Source: an uncultured Lachnospiraceae bacterium
GTDB taxonomy: Bacteria; Bacillota; Clostridia; Lachnospirales; Lachnospiraceae
DNA length: 64,000 nt
Assembly: GCA_947626365.1 (NCBI GenBank)
Contig: CANQRW010000006.1
Coordinates: 23,353-87,352, forward strand
Direction: 5' to 3'
The position numbers and the translations under genes were made by a program. The notes beneath the pieces were generated by a model. That model saw nothing but the letters and a program-made list of their open reading frames with translations, was not told the origin of the DNA and did not search any database. This document shows positions 54,065 to 62,829 of the stretch, in pieces. Numbering within the stretch: position 1 is the first letter of the stretch; each line of letters opens with the position of its first letter.

Positions 54065-54622
54065 ATGATGACTGAAATTTCCCTTAATATCCTGGATGTG
54101 GCGGAGAACTCCACCAAGGCCCGCGCCTCTTTGGTAACCATCTCCGTGGAAGCGGATTTTCCCGCCGACCGGCTGACAGTGATCATTGAGGACAACGGCT
54201 GCGGCATGACACCGGAGCAGGTGGAGCAGGTCACGGACCCATTCTTCACAAGCCGCACCACCAGAAAAGTAGGTCTGGGCGTTCCGTTTTTCAAATATGC
54301 GGCGGAAAGCACGGGAGGAACCTTTTCCATTACATCCCAGAAGGACGTAGGTACTACGGTCACCGCTGTATTTGTCCTGTCGCACATCGACCGCATGCCT
54401 CTGGGAGACATCAACACCACCATTCACACGCTGGTGGTCTATCACCCGGAGACGGATTTTGTCTATCATTACCGTTACAACGACAAGTCCTTCACCATGG
54501 ATACGAGAGAATTTAAAGAGATATTGGGGGATATTCCCTTCGACACGCCAGAGATATCAGCCTATATTATGGAATTTCTGAACGAGAATAAACTGGAAAC
54601 TGATGGAGGCGCCGTCTATTAG
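54065..54622 (+). CDS. HATPase-domain protein of the hyd operon
   Basis: 185 residues. GHKL ATPase motifs: N-box NILDVAENSTKA, G1 IIEDNGCGMTPE, and VGLGVPFFKYAAESTGG as G2. No histidine phosphoacceptor domain and no membrane segment. The C-terminal half is of unknown fold. Such a gene commonly lies between hydC and hydB in Clostridia hyd operons, but no function has been shown as far as I know. It may act with the DRTGG/anti-sigma-type system next door. Confidence 0.85.
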   Translation: MMTEISLNILDVAENSTKARASLVTISVEADFPADRLTVIIEDNGCGMTPEQVEQVTDPFFTSRTTRKVGLGVPFFKYAAESTGGTFSITSQKDVGTTVTAVFVLSHIDRMPLGDINTTIHTLVVYHPETDFVYHYRYNDKSFTMDTREFKEILGDIPFDTPEISAYIMEFLNENKLETDGGAVY

Positions 54623-54643
54623 GCGTCAGATTTGGAGGTAAAC

Positions 54644-55021
54644 ATGAAATCTCTTGAAGAACTGAAAGCAATTCGTGAAAGAATGCAGAGCCAGGTCAGC
54701 CTTCGCGGCGAGGACCACAACCACATCCGCGTGGTGGTCGGCATGGCTACCTGCGGCATCGCAAGCGGTGCGCGCCCCGTTCTTACCACCCTGTCCAACC
54801 TGGTGCAGGAGAAGAACCTGACAGACAAGATTGCCGTGACCCAGACCGGCTGCATCGGCCTGTGCCAGTATGAGCCCATTGTGGAAGTAATCGAGCCCGG
54901 CAAGGAAAAAGTAACTTACATCAAGATGACCCCGGAAAAGGCGGAGGAAGTTATGGAGAGACATCTGATCGGCGGTCACGTGGTGGAGAACTACACCTTA
55001 AGTTCAGCAGGAATCAAATAA
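54644..55021 (+). CDS. 2Fe-2S thioredoxin-like ferredoxin of the hyd operon
   Basis: ATG 54644 follows TTGGAGG. About 125 residues. Cysteines in GMATCGIASGARP and TQTGCIGLCQYEP fit the thioredoxin-fold [2Fe-2S] ferredoxin family that also forms the N-terminal part of hydB. Lies 12 nt upstream of hydB. An extra electron carrier for the bifurcating hydrogenase is the likely role. Confidence 0.9.
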   Translation: MKSLEELKAIRERMQSQVSLRGEDHNHIRVVVGMATCGIASGARPVLTTLSNLVQEKNLTDKIAVTQTGCIGLCQYEPIVEVIEPGKEKVTYIKMTPEKAEEVMERHLIGGHVVENYTLSSAGIK

Positions 55022-55033
55022 GGAGGAACCCAG

Positions 55034-56842
55034 ATGTATCGTTCACATGTATTAGTTTGCGGCGGAACAGGATGTACTTCTTCCGGAAGCCAGCAGATCA
55101 TGGAAGCCCTGAAGACCGAGATTGAGAAAAAAGGTCTTTCTCAGGAGGTATCCGTCGTGCAGACCGGCTGCCATGGTCTCTGCGCCCTTGGCCCCATTAT
55201 GATCATCTATCCTGACGCCACCTTCTACTCCATGGTTAAAGTAGAAGATATCCCGGAGATCGTCTCCGAGCATTTACTGAAAGGCCGTGTGGTCACACGT
55301 CTTCTGTACCAGGAGACCGTTACCGATACAGGAGTGAAGGCCCTGATCGACACCGACTTCTATAAGAAACAGCACCGTATCGCCCTGAGAAACTGCGGCG
55401 TGATCAATCCCGAGGTTATCGAGGAGTACATAGGAACCGGCGGCTACCAGGCCCTGGGTAAAGTCCTGACCGAGATGACTCCCGACGACGTGATCCAGGT
55501 GCTTCTGGATTCCGGACTCCGCGGCAGAGGCGGCGCCGGATTCCCCACCGGCTTGAAGTGGAAATTCGCCAAGCAGAACGACGCGGATCAGAAATATGTC
55601 TGCTGTAACGCCGACGAGGGCGACCCCGGCGCGTTCATGGACCGTTCCGTATTGGAAGGCGATCCCCACGCGGTTCTGGAAGCCATGGCCATCGCGGGTT
55701 ACGCCATCGGCGCCAGCCAGGGCTACATCTACGTCCGTGCCGAGTACCCCATCGCTGTGCAGCGTCTGAAGATCGCGATCCAGCAAGCCCGCGATATGGA
55801 ACTGCTGGGCAAAGATATTTTCGGCACCGGATTTAATTTTGACATTGACTTAAGGCTTGGCGCCGGCGCATTCGTGTGCGGTGAAGAGACGGCTCTTATG
55901 ACCTCCATCGAGGGCAACCGCGGCGAACCCAGACCCAGACCTCCGTTCCCGGCAGTGAAGGGCCTGTTCGCGAAGCCAACTATTTTGAATAACGTAGAGA
56001 CCTACGCCAACATTCCTCAGATCATCATGAACGGACCGGAATGGTTCGCCTCCATGGGTACCGAGAAGTCCAAGGGAACCAAGGTATTCGCTCTGGGCGG
56101 CAAGATCAATAACACCGGCCTGGTGGAGATTCCCATGGGAACCACCCTTCGGGAAGTGATCGAGGAAATCGGCGGCGGCATCCCCGGCGGCAAGAAGTTC
56201 AAGGCTGCCCAGACCGGCGGTCCTTCCGGCGGGTGTATCCCCGCGGAGCATTTTGATATCCCCATCGACTATGACAACCTGATCTCCATCGGCTCCATGA
56301 TGGGTTCCGGCGGACTGATCGTCATGGACGAAACCGACTGTATGGTAGATATCGCCAAATTCTTCCTGGAGTTCACCGTGGAAGAATCCTGCGGCAAATG
56401 TACCCCCTGCCGCGTGGGCACCAAGAGAATGCTGGAGATCCTGACGAAGATCACCGAAGGCAACGCTACCATGGAAGATCTGGACAAACTGGAAGAGCTG
56501 TGCTACTACATCAAGGACAACTCCCTGTGCGGCCTGGGCCAGACGGCTCCCAACCCGGTTCTGTCCACCCTTCGTTACTTCCGGGATGAGTACGAAGCAC
56601 ACATCAAAGAGAAGAGATGCCCGGCAGGCGTATGTAAGAAACTGCTTACCTACAACATTGAGAAAGAGAAGTGTATCGGCTGCGGCGCCTGCGCCCGTCA
56701 GTGTCCGGCAAACGCCATTTCCAAGACCGACTACACGGCTCCCGGCAAAAAACTGCCCGCAATGGCAATCGACCCCAACAAGTGCGTGAAGTGCGGCGCC
56801 TGCATGGAGAAATGTAAGTTTGGCGCTATCTACAAAAAGTAA
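55034..56842 (+). CDS. hydB: NADH-dependent [FeFe] hydrogenase, NuoF-like flavin subunit
   Basis: 602 residues. Three parts: an N-terminal thioredoxin-like [2Fe-2S] domain (1-90, GGTGCTSSGSQ and QTGCHGLCALGP), a NuoF core with the NADH/FMN site (GLRGRGGAGFPTGLKW near 173, NADEGDPGAFMDR) and the cluster motif EESCGKCTPCR, and a C-terminal pair of ferredoxin clusters (CIGCGACARQCP and CVKCGACMEKC). It binds NAD(H) and FMN and is the site of electron bifurcation in the HydABC complex. Full length. Confidence 0.96.
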   Translation: MYRSHVLVCGGTGCTSSGSQQIMEALKTEIEKKGLSQEVSVVQTGCHGLCALGPIMIIYPDATFYSMVKVEDIPEIVSEHLLKGRVVTRLLYQETVTDTGVKALIDTDFYKKQHRIALRNCGVINPEVIEEYIGTGGYQALGKVLTEMTPDDVIQVLLDSGLRGRGGAGFPTGLKWKFAKQNDADQKYVCCNADEGDPGAFMDRSVLEGDPHAVLEAMAIAGYAIGASQGYIYVRAEYPIAVQRLKIAIQQARDMELLGKDIFGTGFNFDIDLRLGAGAFVCGEETALMTSIEGNRGEPRPRPPFPAVKGLFAKPTILNNVETYANIPQIIMNGPEWFASMGTEKSKGTKVFALGGKINNTGLVEIPMGTTLREVIEEIGGGIPGGKKFKAAQTGGPSGGCIPAEHFDIPIDYDNLISIGSMMGSGGLIVMDETDCMVDIAKFFLEFTVEESCGKCTPCRVGTKRMLEILTKITEGNATMEDLDKLEELCYYIKDNSLCGLGQTAPNPVLSTLRYFRDEYEAHIKEKRCPAGVCKKLLTYNIEKEKCIGCGACARQCPANAISKTDYTAPGKKLPAMAIDPNKCVKCGACMEKCKFGAIYKK

Positions 56843-56857
56843 TGGAGGAGAATCGGA

Positions 56858-58606
56858 ATGGCAAATATGAATATTAAAATCAACGGCATGGAAGTCAGCG
56901 CCCCCGCCGGTTCCACGATTCTGGAGGCGGCCAGACTTGCCAATATTGAGATTCCTACCCTCTGCTTCTTAAAAGACATTAACGAGATCGGCGCCTGCCG
57001 TATCTGCGTGGTTGAGGTGAAGGGCGCTAAGAGCCTGGTGGCTTCCTGCGTCTACCCCATCAACGAGGGTATGGAAGTATGGACCAACAGCCCCAAAGTA
57101 TTAGCGGCCCGCAAGAAGACCCTGCAGCTGCTTCTGTCCAACCACAACTGTAGCTGCCTGTCCTGCGTGCGCAGCGGCAACTGCGAACTTCAGGTTCTGG
57201 CAAAAGAGCTGGGCATTGAAGACGCGAATTTCTATGCCGGCGAGAAGACCCCGTCGGAGATTGACGACAGCGCCGCCCACATGATCCGCGACAACAGCAA
57301 ATGTATCCTGTGCCGCCGCTGCGTGGCCGTCTGCGAGAAGACTCAGGGCATCGGCGTCATCGGCGCCAACGAGCGCGGTTTCGCCACCTTCATCGGCTCC
57401 GCTTTTGATATGGGCCTGGGCGAGACAAGCTGCGTATCCTGCGGTCAGTGTATCGCTGTCTGCCCCACCGGCGCTCTTCAGGAGAAATCCCAGATCGACG
57501 AGGTTCTGGCGGCAATCGCGGATCCGAAGAAGCATGTAATCGTACAGACTGCTCCGGCAGTCCGCGCAGGCCTGGGCGAAGAGTTCGGCTATCCCATCGG
57601 CACCAACGTGGAAGGCAAGATGGCTGCCGCTCTCCGCAGAATCGGCTTTGACAAAGTGTTTGACACCGACTTCGGCGCAGACCTGACCATTATGGAAGAA
57701 GCCAACGAGTTCGTTGAGAGAGTAAAGAACGGCGGCGTGCTGCCCATGATCACCTCCTGCTCTCCCGGCTGGGTTAAATACTGCGAGCATTATTTCCCGG
57801 ATATGACCGAGAATCTGTCCACCTGCAAATCCCCGCAGCAGATGTTCGGCGCCATCGCCAAATCCTACTACGCGGAGAAGGAAGGCATCGATCCCAGAGA
57901 TATCGTATCCGTATCCATCATGCCCTGTACCGCCAAGAAATTCGAGATCAATCGTCCCGGCGAGGCGGCTAACGGCGTTCCGGATATGGACTACACCCTG
58001 ACCACCAGGGAACTGGCCCGCATGATCAAGAAGGTGGGCATCAAGTTCACCACCCTTCCGGATGAGCAATTCGACGAGCCTCTGGGCATCTCCACCGGAG
58101 CCGGCGTTATCTTCGGCGCTACCGGCGGCGTGATGGAGGCAGCCCTCCGCACGGCGGTGGAGACACTGACCGGCGAAGAACTGCAGCACCTTGACTTCAC
58201 CGATGTCCGCGGTATCCAGGGCATCAAGGAAGCCTCCTACAATGTAGCCGGCATGGAAGTGAAGGTTGCCGTAGCTTCCGGCCTGGGCAACGCCAGAGAG
58301 CTTCTGAACAAGGTGAAATCCGGTGAAGCCAACTATCACTTCATCGAGATCATGGGCTGTCCCGGCGGCTGTGTCAACGGCGGCGGCCAGCCTCAGCAGC
58401 CCGGCTACATCCGCAATACAGTAGATATCCGCGGCCTTCGCGCCAAGGTCCTGTACGATGCAGACGCCGGAATGCCGATCCGCAAGTCCCACGAGAATCC
58501 TGCCATCAAGGAGCTGTACGCTACCTACCTTGGCAAGCCGGGCAGCGAGAAGGCACATCACCTGCTGCACACCACCTATGTGAAGAGGAAAGTGAATAAC
58601 ATCTAA
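56858..58606 (+). CDS. hydA: NADH-dependent (trimeric-type) [FeFe] hydrogenase catalytic subunit
   Basis: 582 residues, the size of trimeric bifurcating enzymes. N-terminal [2Fe-2S] domain (C36, C47, C50, C64 region: IPTLCFLKD, GACRICVVEV), a His-ligated cluster (NHNCSCLSCVRSGNC), two ferredoxin clusters (CILCRRCVAVC and CVSCGQCIAVCP), then the H-cluster domain: motif 1 ITSCSPGW, motif 2 MPCTAKKFE, motif 3 MGCPGGCVNGGGQP. In motif 1 one of the two adjacent cysteines is Ser. With HydB and HydC it couples hydrogen to NAD and ferredoxin. Confidence 0.96.
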   Translation: MANMNIKINGMEVSAPAGSTILEAARLANIEIPTLCFLKDINEIGACRICVVEVKGAKSLVASCVYPINEGMEVWTNSPKVLAARKKTLQLLLSNHNCSCLSCVRSGNCELQVLAKELGIEDANFYAGEKTPSEIDDSAAHMIRDNSKCILCRRCVAVCEKTQGIGVIGANERGFATFIGSAFDMGLGETSCVSCGQCIAVCPTGALQEKSQIDEVLAAIADPKKHVIVQTAPAVRAGLGEEFGYPIGTNVEGKMAAALRRIGFDKVFDTDFGADLTIMEEANEFVERVKNGGVLPMITSCSPGWVKYCEHYFPDMTENLSTCKSPQQMFGAIAKSYYAEKEGIDPRDIVSVSIMPCTAKKFEINRPGEAANGVPDMDYTLTTRELARMIKKVGIKFTTLPDEQFDEPLGISTGAGVIFGATGGVMEAALRTAVETLTGEELQHLDFTDVRGIQGIKEASYNVAGMEVKVAVASGLGNARELLNKVKSGEANYHFIEIMGCPGGCVNGGGQPQQPGYIRNTVDIRGLRAKVLYDADAGMPIRKSHENPAIKELYATYLGKPGSEKAHHLLHTTYVKRKVNNI

Positions 58607-58624
58607 CGCGCAACTGCTGAAACA

Positions 58625-58665
58625 GGGGCTGCTCAATCGCGATTGAGCAGCCCCTTACTTTATTT
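58625..58665 (+). terminator. intrinsic terminator of the hyd operon
   Basis: A perfect palindrome GGGGCTGCTCAATCG/CGATTGAGCAGCCCC followed by TTACTTTATTTT. Confidence 0.9.
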
Positions 58666-58728
58666 TCAGCAAAAATGCCCTTTTTTATCACAGGGCGGAT
58701 TCCGCTGTTCTGAATCTGCCCTGCTCTT

Positions 58729-58772
58729 ATTACGTCAGTATGCAAGAAACGTGCCAGTGACGTATTTCTTGT
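58729..58772 (+). repeat. dispersed hairpin repeat, copy D
   Basis: ATTACGTCAGTATGCAAG, arm AAACGTG, loop CCAGTGA, arm CGTATTTCTT. It lies 120 nt after hydA, past that gene's own terminator, in the plus-strand coding orientation. The arms carry a bulge. Confidence 0.7.
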
Positions 58773-58790
58773 ATTTCTCTAAATACCGCT

Positions 58791-60248
58791 TTATTCCTTC
58801 GCCCTGTGCATGGGTACCTTATCAGCTCCGGTCATAATCAGATTCTCATGGACCTCACGGCCGTCTGCCTGGCCGATCAGGGCATCCCGGAACTTCTTGG
58901 CCTCCATCTCCGTCATATTCTGGCCGGGGCCGCCTACGCAGCCTCCGGTGCAGACCATGCCCTCCACGAAATCGGCCGGCAGCTTGCCTACCTTCATCAG
59001 AAGCAATGCCTTCTTGCACTCGGCGGCGCCGTTACATTTCATCACTGTGGGAACTGCCTCCTCGCCCATCTCCTTGAAGCACTGGAGCACAGCCGCCGTC
59101 ACGCCGCCGGAATTGCCGAAACGCTTGCCGAAGACGGAGCTTTCCTGATAATTGTTCTCTTCCGGTTCCAGCTCAATGCCCTTCCCGTACATGATGGAAC
59201 GGATCTCGCCGTAGGTCAGCACATAATCCGCGTTGCCCTCAACTCCGCCCAGAGCCGCCTCGCTCTTCTTGGCAGTGCAGGGTCCGATGAACACGGTGAT
59301 GGTCTCCGGATCTCTCTCCTTCAGCATACGGGATACGCCGCACATAGGTGAAACGGTAGTGGAAACATTGTCCATAAGCACCGGGAAATGCAGACGGACC
59401 ATATTATAGAACGCCGGACAGCAGGAGGTCGTCATCTTTTTGCCGGCCTTATAGGCCTCCGCCCACTCTTCCGCCTCGGCCGCCGCCGTCAGGTCGCCGC
59501 CCAGACCTACTTCCACCATATCGGCAAATCCTGTCTTCTTAAGCGCCGTCCTCCAGCTTGCCATGGTAATCTCCGGGCCAAACTGGCCTTCCGTAGCAGG
59601 GGCCACCATAGCCACTACTTTCTTTCCGGCTTTGATATGATTGATAATATCTACGATATAGGACTTGGAACCCACCGCGCCAAAGGGACAGCTGTAGATG
59701 CAGGCGCCGCACTGGATACATTTCTTCTCGTCGATAACGCAGACGCCGTACTCGTCATATGTAATGGCGTCTACCGGACAGACCTTCTTGCAGGGACGCT
59801 CCAGATGGGCGATCGCGCTGTATGGACAGGCCTGAGCGCACTTTCCGCACTCCTTACATTTGTTGGGATCGATATAAGCCTTAGTGTCTCCCATGGTGAT
59901 TGCCCCAAAATGGCAGGCGTTCTGACAGGCTTTTCCCATACATTTGCGGCAGTTGTCTGTAACCAGATAGGAGGCGATGGGGCACTCCTCGCAGGCAGCG
60001 TTGATAACCTGCACGATATTGACGGAATCCTTACCGGTCGGGCACAAACCCTCCGTCAGCCGTACTCTCTGCCGGATGATCTCCCTTTCTTTGTAAATAC
60101 AGCAGCGGAACTGAGCCTGAGGTCCCGGGATGAGCTTGTAAGGAATATTATCCCTTTCCTCCTCCAGTTTTCCCTCCCACGCCAGCTTTGCCACCTCCAG
60201 CATCACATCATGCTTGATGCGCAAAACAGTTGCATCATTGGTTACCAT
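58791..60248 (-). CDS. monomeric [FeFe] hydrogenase, group B type
   Basis: 485 residues. Several N-terminal Fe-S clusters: CEECP and CRKCMGKAC, CKECGKCAQACP, and CIQCGACIYSCP. H-cluster motifs are TTSCCPAFYNM, GPCTAKKSE and EGMVCTGGCVGGPGQ; MCTGGC and GPGQ are the group B pattern. No NADH or 2Fe-2S domain. The likely partner is ferredoxin. It is a single gene under its own promoter and convergent with the trimeric hydrogenase operon. Confidence 0.92.
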   Translation of the reverse strand: MVTNDATVLRIKHDVMLEVAKLAWEGKLEEERDNIPYKLIPGPQAQFRCCIYKEREIIRQRVRLTEGLCPTGKDSVNIVQVINAACEECPIASYLVTDNCRKCMGKACQNACHFGAITMGDTKAYIDPNKCKECGKCAQACPYSAIAHLERPCKKVCPVDAITYDEYGVCVIDEKKCIQCGACIYSCPFGAVGSKSYIVDIINHIKAGKKVVAMVAPATEGQFGPEITMASWRTALKKTGFADMVEVGLGGDLTAAAEAEEWAEAYKAGKKMTTSCCPAFYNMVRLHFPVLMDNVSTTVSPMCGVSRMLKERDPETITVFIGPCTAKKSEAALGGVEGNADYVLTYGEIRSIMYGKGIELEPEENNYQESSVFGKRFGNSGGVTAAVLQCFKEMGEEAVPTVMKCNGAAECKKALLLMKVGKLPADFVEGMVCTGGCVGGPGQNMTEMEAKKFRDALIGQADGREVHENLIMTGADKVPMHRAKE

Positions 60249-60309
60249 AACTGTCTCCTCCTTGATAATTTATGAGTTTTTTCAAAACAGTCTTATACAC
60301 AGCGCTTAC

Positions 60310-60338
60310 ATTATCTCATAGCACCAAATATTTGGCAA
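60310..60338 (-). promoter_or_regulatory. promoter of the group B hydrogenase with internal palindrome
   Basis: On the minus strand TTGCCA (60333-60338), 17-bp spacer, GATAAT (60310-60315). A perfect 12-bp palindrome CCAAATATTTGG (60324-60335) overlaps the -35 and spacer and looks like an operator. Confidence 0.65.
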
Positions 60339-60447
60339 TCACTTTCTCAGTTTTTCATCCGCGATTTTTCATTCCTGTTTTTCCGATTTTTTCGATTTTT
60401 CATTCGCTGACCGAATCCGGACGTTTTATCTGACATACGCCGCCATA

Positions 60448-61215
60448 TCAGCGTCTGGCCGGGTCAAGGAGCCCGGCGGCCATATAGAGGAGCGCATTGC
60501 AGACAGCTGCAGCCACATTGCTTCCTCCTTTGCGGCCCATGGCGATAATAGCAGGCACCTGGTATTTCCCACAGGCGGCAAGCAGAAGCTCCTTGCTCTC
60601 CACTACATTTACAAAGCCCACCGGCACGCCGATGACCAGCGCGGGATGAAATCCACGGTCCATCAGCCTGCACAGCTCCAGCAGCGCCGTAGGAGCGTTT
60701 CCCACAGCAAATACGGCAGCCGGATGCCGCCGGGCAGCAAACTCCATGGATGCCGCCGCACGGGTAGTCCCTTCGGTCCTGGCTGCTTCCGCTATAAAAT
60801 CTTCCGCCATGTAACAGTACGCCTTCCCTCCCAGTTTCTCCAGCGCTGGCCTGCTGATTCCGGTCTTAGCCATATTGGTATCGGTAACAATATCCGCTCC
60901 TGCCTTCAAGGCGGCCACCCCTTTTCTGACCGCCTCTTCCGTAAATGTCAAAGTCTCCACATAGTCGAAATCCGCCGTTGTATGTATGACACGCAGCATA
61001 ACGGCTTCATTTTCCGGATCCAGCGTCACGCCGCGGGCAGACAGCTCCTTTCGGATGATGTCCATACTGGTCCGTTCAATATCCGCGGGCAGCCTGTGTC
61101 TGATCTCTCCTATGTCGGCGGGCAGCCTGTACCCGATCTCTCCTATATCCGCAGGCGGTTCATGTCTGATCTCACCGGCTGGCCTGCTGCCGTCCAAAAC
61201 TTCAAACTCACTCAT
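60448..61215 (-). CDS. cbiC: precorrin-8X/cobalt-precorrin-8 methylmutase
   Basis: About 255 residues from ATG 61215 (GGGGAG upstream). The enzyme moves a methyl group from C-11 to C-12 of the corrin ring in cobalamin synthesis. Signatures: RVIHTTADFDYVETLTF with the catalytic His, DTNMAKTGISRP, AVGNAPTALLELC, and GVPVGFVNVVESKE. The N-terminus is odd: three 11-residue repeats (GEIRHEPPADI, GEIGYRLPADI, GEIRHRLPADI at 14-46) precede the normal start (IERTSMDII). It is 30 nt downstream of cobQ. Confidence 0.95.
   Translation of the reverse strand: MSEFEVLDGSRPAGEIRHEPPADIGEIGYRLPADIGEIRHRLPADIERTSMDIIRKELSARGVTLDPENEAVMLRVIHTTADFDYVETLTFTEEAVRKGVAALKAGADIVTDTNMAKTGISRPALEKLGGKAYCYMAEDFIAEAARTEGTTRAAASMEFAARRHPAAVFAVGNAPTALLELCRLMDRGFHPALVIGVPVGFVNVVESKELLLAACGKYQVPAIIAMGRKGGSNVAAAVCNALLYMAAGLLDPARR
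61078..61176 (-). repeat. 33-bp in-frame tandem repeat in cbiC
   Basis: Three units encode the 11-residue repeats at the N-terminus of the methylmutase. The unit resembles the natural PADIERTS start of the enzyme, so it probably arose by slippage of that segment. Confidence 0.85.
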
Positions 61216-61245
61216 ATATCTCCCCATTCTCACAGCTGATTTCGC

Positions 61246-62829
61246 CTATGCGCCATCCTCCAGAATCCTGTACAGCGCCTTCATATCCATGGCGGACCTG
61301 ACGCCATCCGCCAGAATATCGTACTGAGCATCCAGGTAAGCTGTACGCTCCACTAAAGCAGCCTTGGCATAGCTTATGCCCTTCCGCCTGCAAAGGTCTT
61401 TAGCCAGCATCTCCGCGGCCTCGCCGGAATCAAACAGTCCGTGCAGATAGGTTCCGGACACATTTTCCCGGACACAGCCCTCCGTCCGACCGTCAGACAG
61501 CCGGCAGAAGGCAGAGACGCCGCCCGTATCCCAACCGGAAGGAATCTCGCTGCCGGCAGCATCAGCCGGACCGGATGAATCTTTACCGCCGGCCGCAGCG
61601 GCCGGTTCAAACTGCGTACTGCTGTCTATCGTCGTATGACCGGAATGAATCTCGTATCCGACCACATGCGCTCCAGACAGAATCCCGTTCTGTACAACGC
61701 CCTCCACGCGTGTGCGGGTCTTTTGCGAAGAAAATACCGTATCCGCAGGAAGCAGTTCCATACCGCGAAGAAACCTCGGCCCGTCTCCTTCCGTTCCGGC
61801 AGGATCCTGAAGGGTGCGGCCCAGCATCTGATAGCCGCCGCAGATACCCAGTATGGGAGTCCCGGCCGCCGCCAGCTTCCGGATGGCCGCTTCCAGGCCG
61901 TTCTGTCTCAGCCACAGCAGATCGGACATCGTGCTCTTGGTTCCCGGGAGGATGAGCAGGTCGGGCCTTCCCAGTTCTTCCGGACGCCGGACATACCTTA
62001 CGCCGATAAGAGAATGCGCCTGAAGAGGCGCGAAATCCGTGAAATTGGAGATACGCGGCAGGCGAATCACCGCCGCATCCAGCGGTTTTCGGAAACCCCT
62101 TTGTTCCAATCCCGGCGCCAGGGAATCCTCATCATCCACGTCCACCTGCAGATATGGAACCACGGCCAGCACCGGCAGGCCGGTCTTCTCCTCCAGCATG
62201 GCAAGCCCCGGACGCAGGATTTCCACATCACCCCGGAATTTGTTGATGATAAGTCCTTTGATTCTGGCCTGCTCCTCCGGCTCCAGCAGGGCCGCTGTGC
62301 CGAACAGCTGGGCGAACACGCCGCCGCGGTCAATATCGCCTGCCAGGAGCACCGGCGCGTTCACCATTGCGGCAAGTCCCATATTGACGATGTCATTCTG
62401 CTTCAGATTGATCTCCGCGGGACTTCCCGCGCCCTCAATGACGATGACGTCGTAATCGGCAGCCAGGCTGTGATAGGCGGCGAGGATATGGGGAATCAGC
62501 TGTGTTTTATATTGAAAATACCGGGCCGCAGACATCTGGCCGAGGACCTCCCCATTGACGATAACCTGACTTCCGGTATCACTGCAGGGCTTAAGCAAAA
62601 TCGGATTCATTCTCACATCCGGCTCCACGCCGGCCGCCTGGGCCTGCATGACCTGTGCCCGGCCCATCTCCAGGCCGTCCCGGGTGACGTAACTGTTAAG
62701 AGCCATATTCTGGCTCTTGAAAGGAGCGGCCCGCAGTCCATCCTGCCTGAAAATACGGCACAGGGCCGCGCAGAGCAGGCTTTTGCCCACGCCGGACATG
62801 GTACCCTGTATCATGATCACCTTAGCCAT
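61246..62829 (-). CDS. cobQ: cobyric acid synthase
   Basis: 527 residues from ATG 62829. Amidates four side chains of adenosylcobyrinate diamide. The N-terminal ATP-binding domain has IQGTMSGVGKS (residues 7-17) and VIVIEGAGSPAEINL; the C-terminal glutamine amidotransferase domain has LGICGGYQML (Cys near 329) and SGTYLHGLFD. An Ala/Gly/Ser-rich insert lies near residues 405-430. The start overlaps the CobD-type stop by 8 nt. Longer in-frame starts are rejected because they lie in the upstream gene. Confidence 0.96.
   Translation of the reverse strand: MAKVIMIQGTMSGVGKSLLCAALCRIFRQDGLRAAPFKSQNMALNSYVTRDGLEMGRAQVMQAQAAGVEPDVRMNPILLKPCSDTGSQVIVNGEVLGQMSAARYFQYKTQLIPHILAAYHSLAADYDVIVIEGAGSPAEINLKQNDIVNMGLAAMVNAPVLLAGDIDRGGVFAQLFGTAALLEPEEQARIKGLIINKFRGDVEILRPGLAMLEEKTGLPVLAVVPYLQVDVDDEDSLAPGLEQRGFRKPLDAAVIRLPRISNFTDFAPLQAHSLIGVRYVRRPEELGRPDLLILPGTKSTMSDLLWLRQNGLEAAIRKLAAAGTPILGICGGYQMLGRTLQDPAGTEGDGPRFLRGMELLPADTVFSSQKTRTRVEGVVQNGILSGAHVVGYEIHSGHTTIDSSTQFEPAAAAGGKDSSGPADAAGSEIPSGWDTGGVSAFCRLSDGRTEGCVRENVSGTYLHGLFDSGEAAEMLAKDLCRRKGISYAKAALVERTAYLDAQYDILADGVRSAMDMKALYRILEDGA

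Noticed and set aside
57101..58636. 511-codon minus-strand frame under hydA
   Set aside because: Antisense to hydA, Gly/Leu/Val-rich without recognisable domains.
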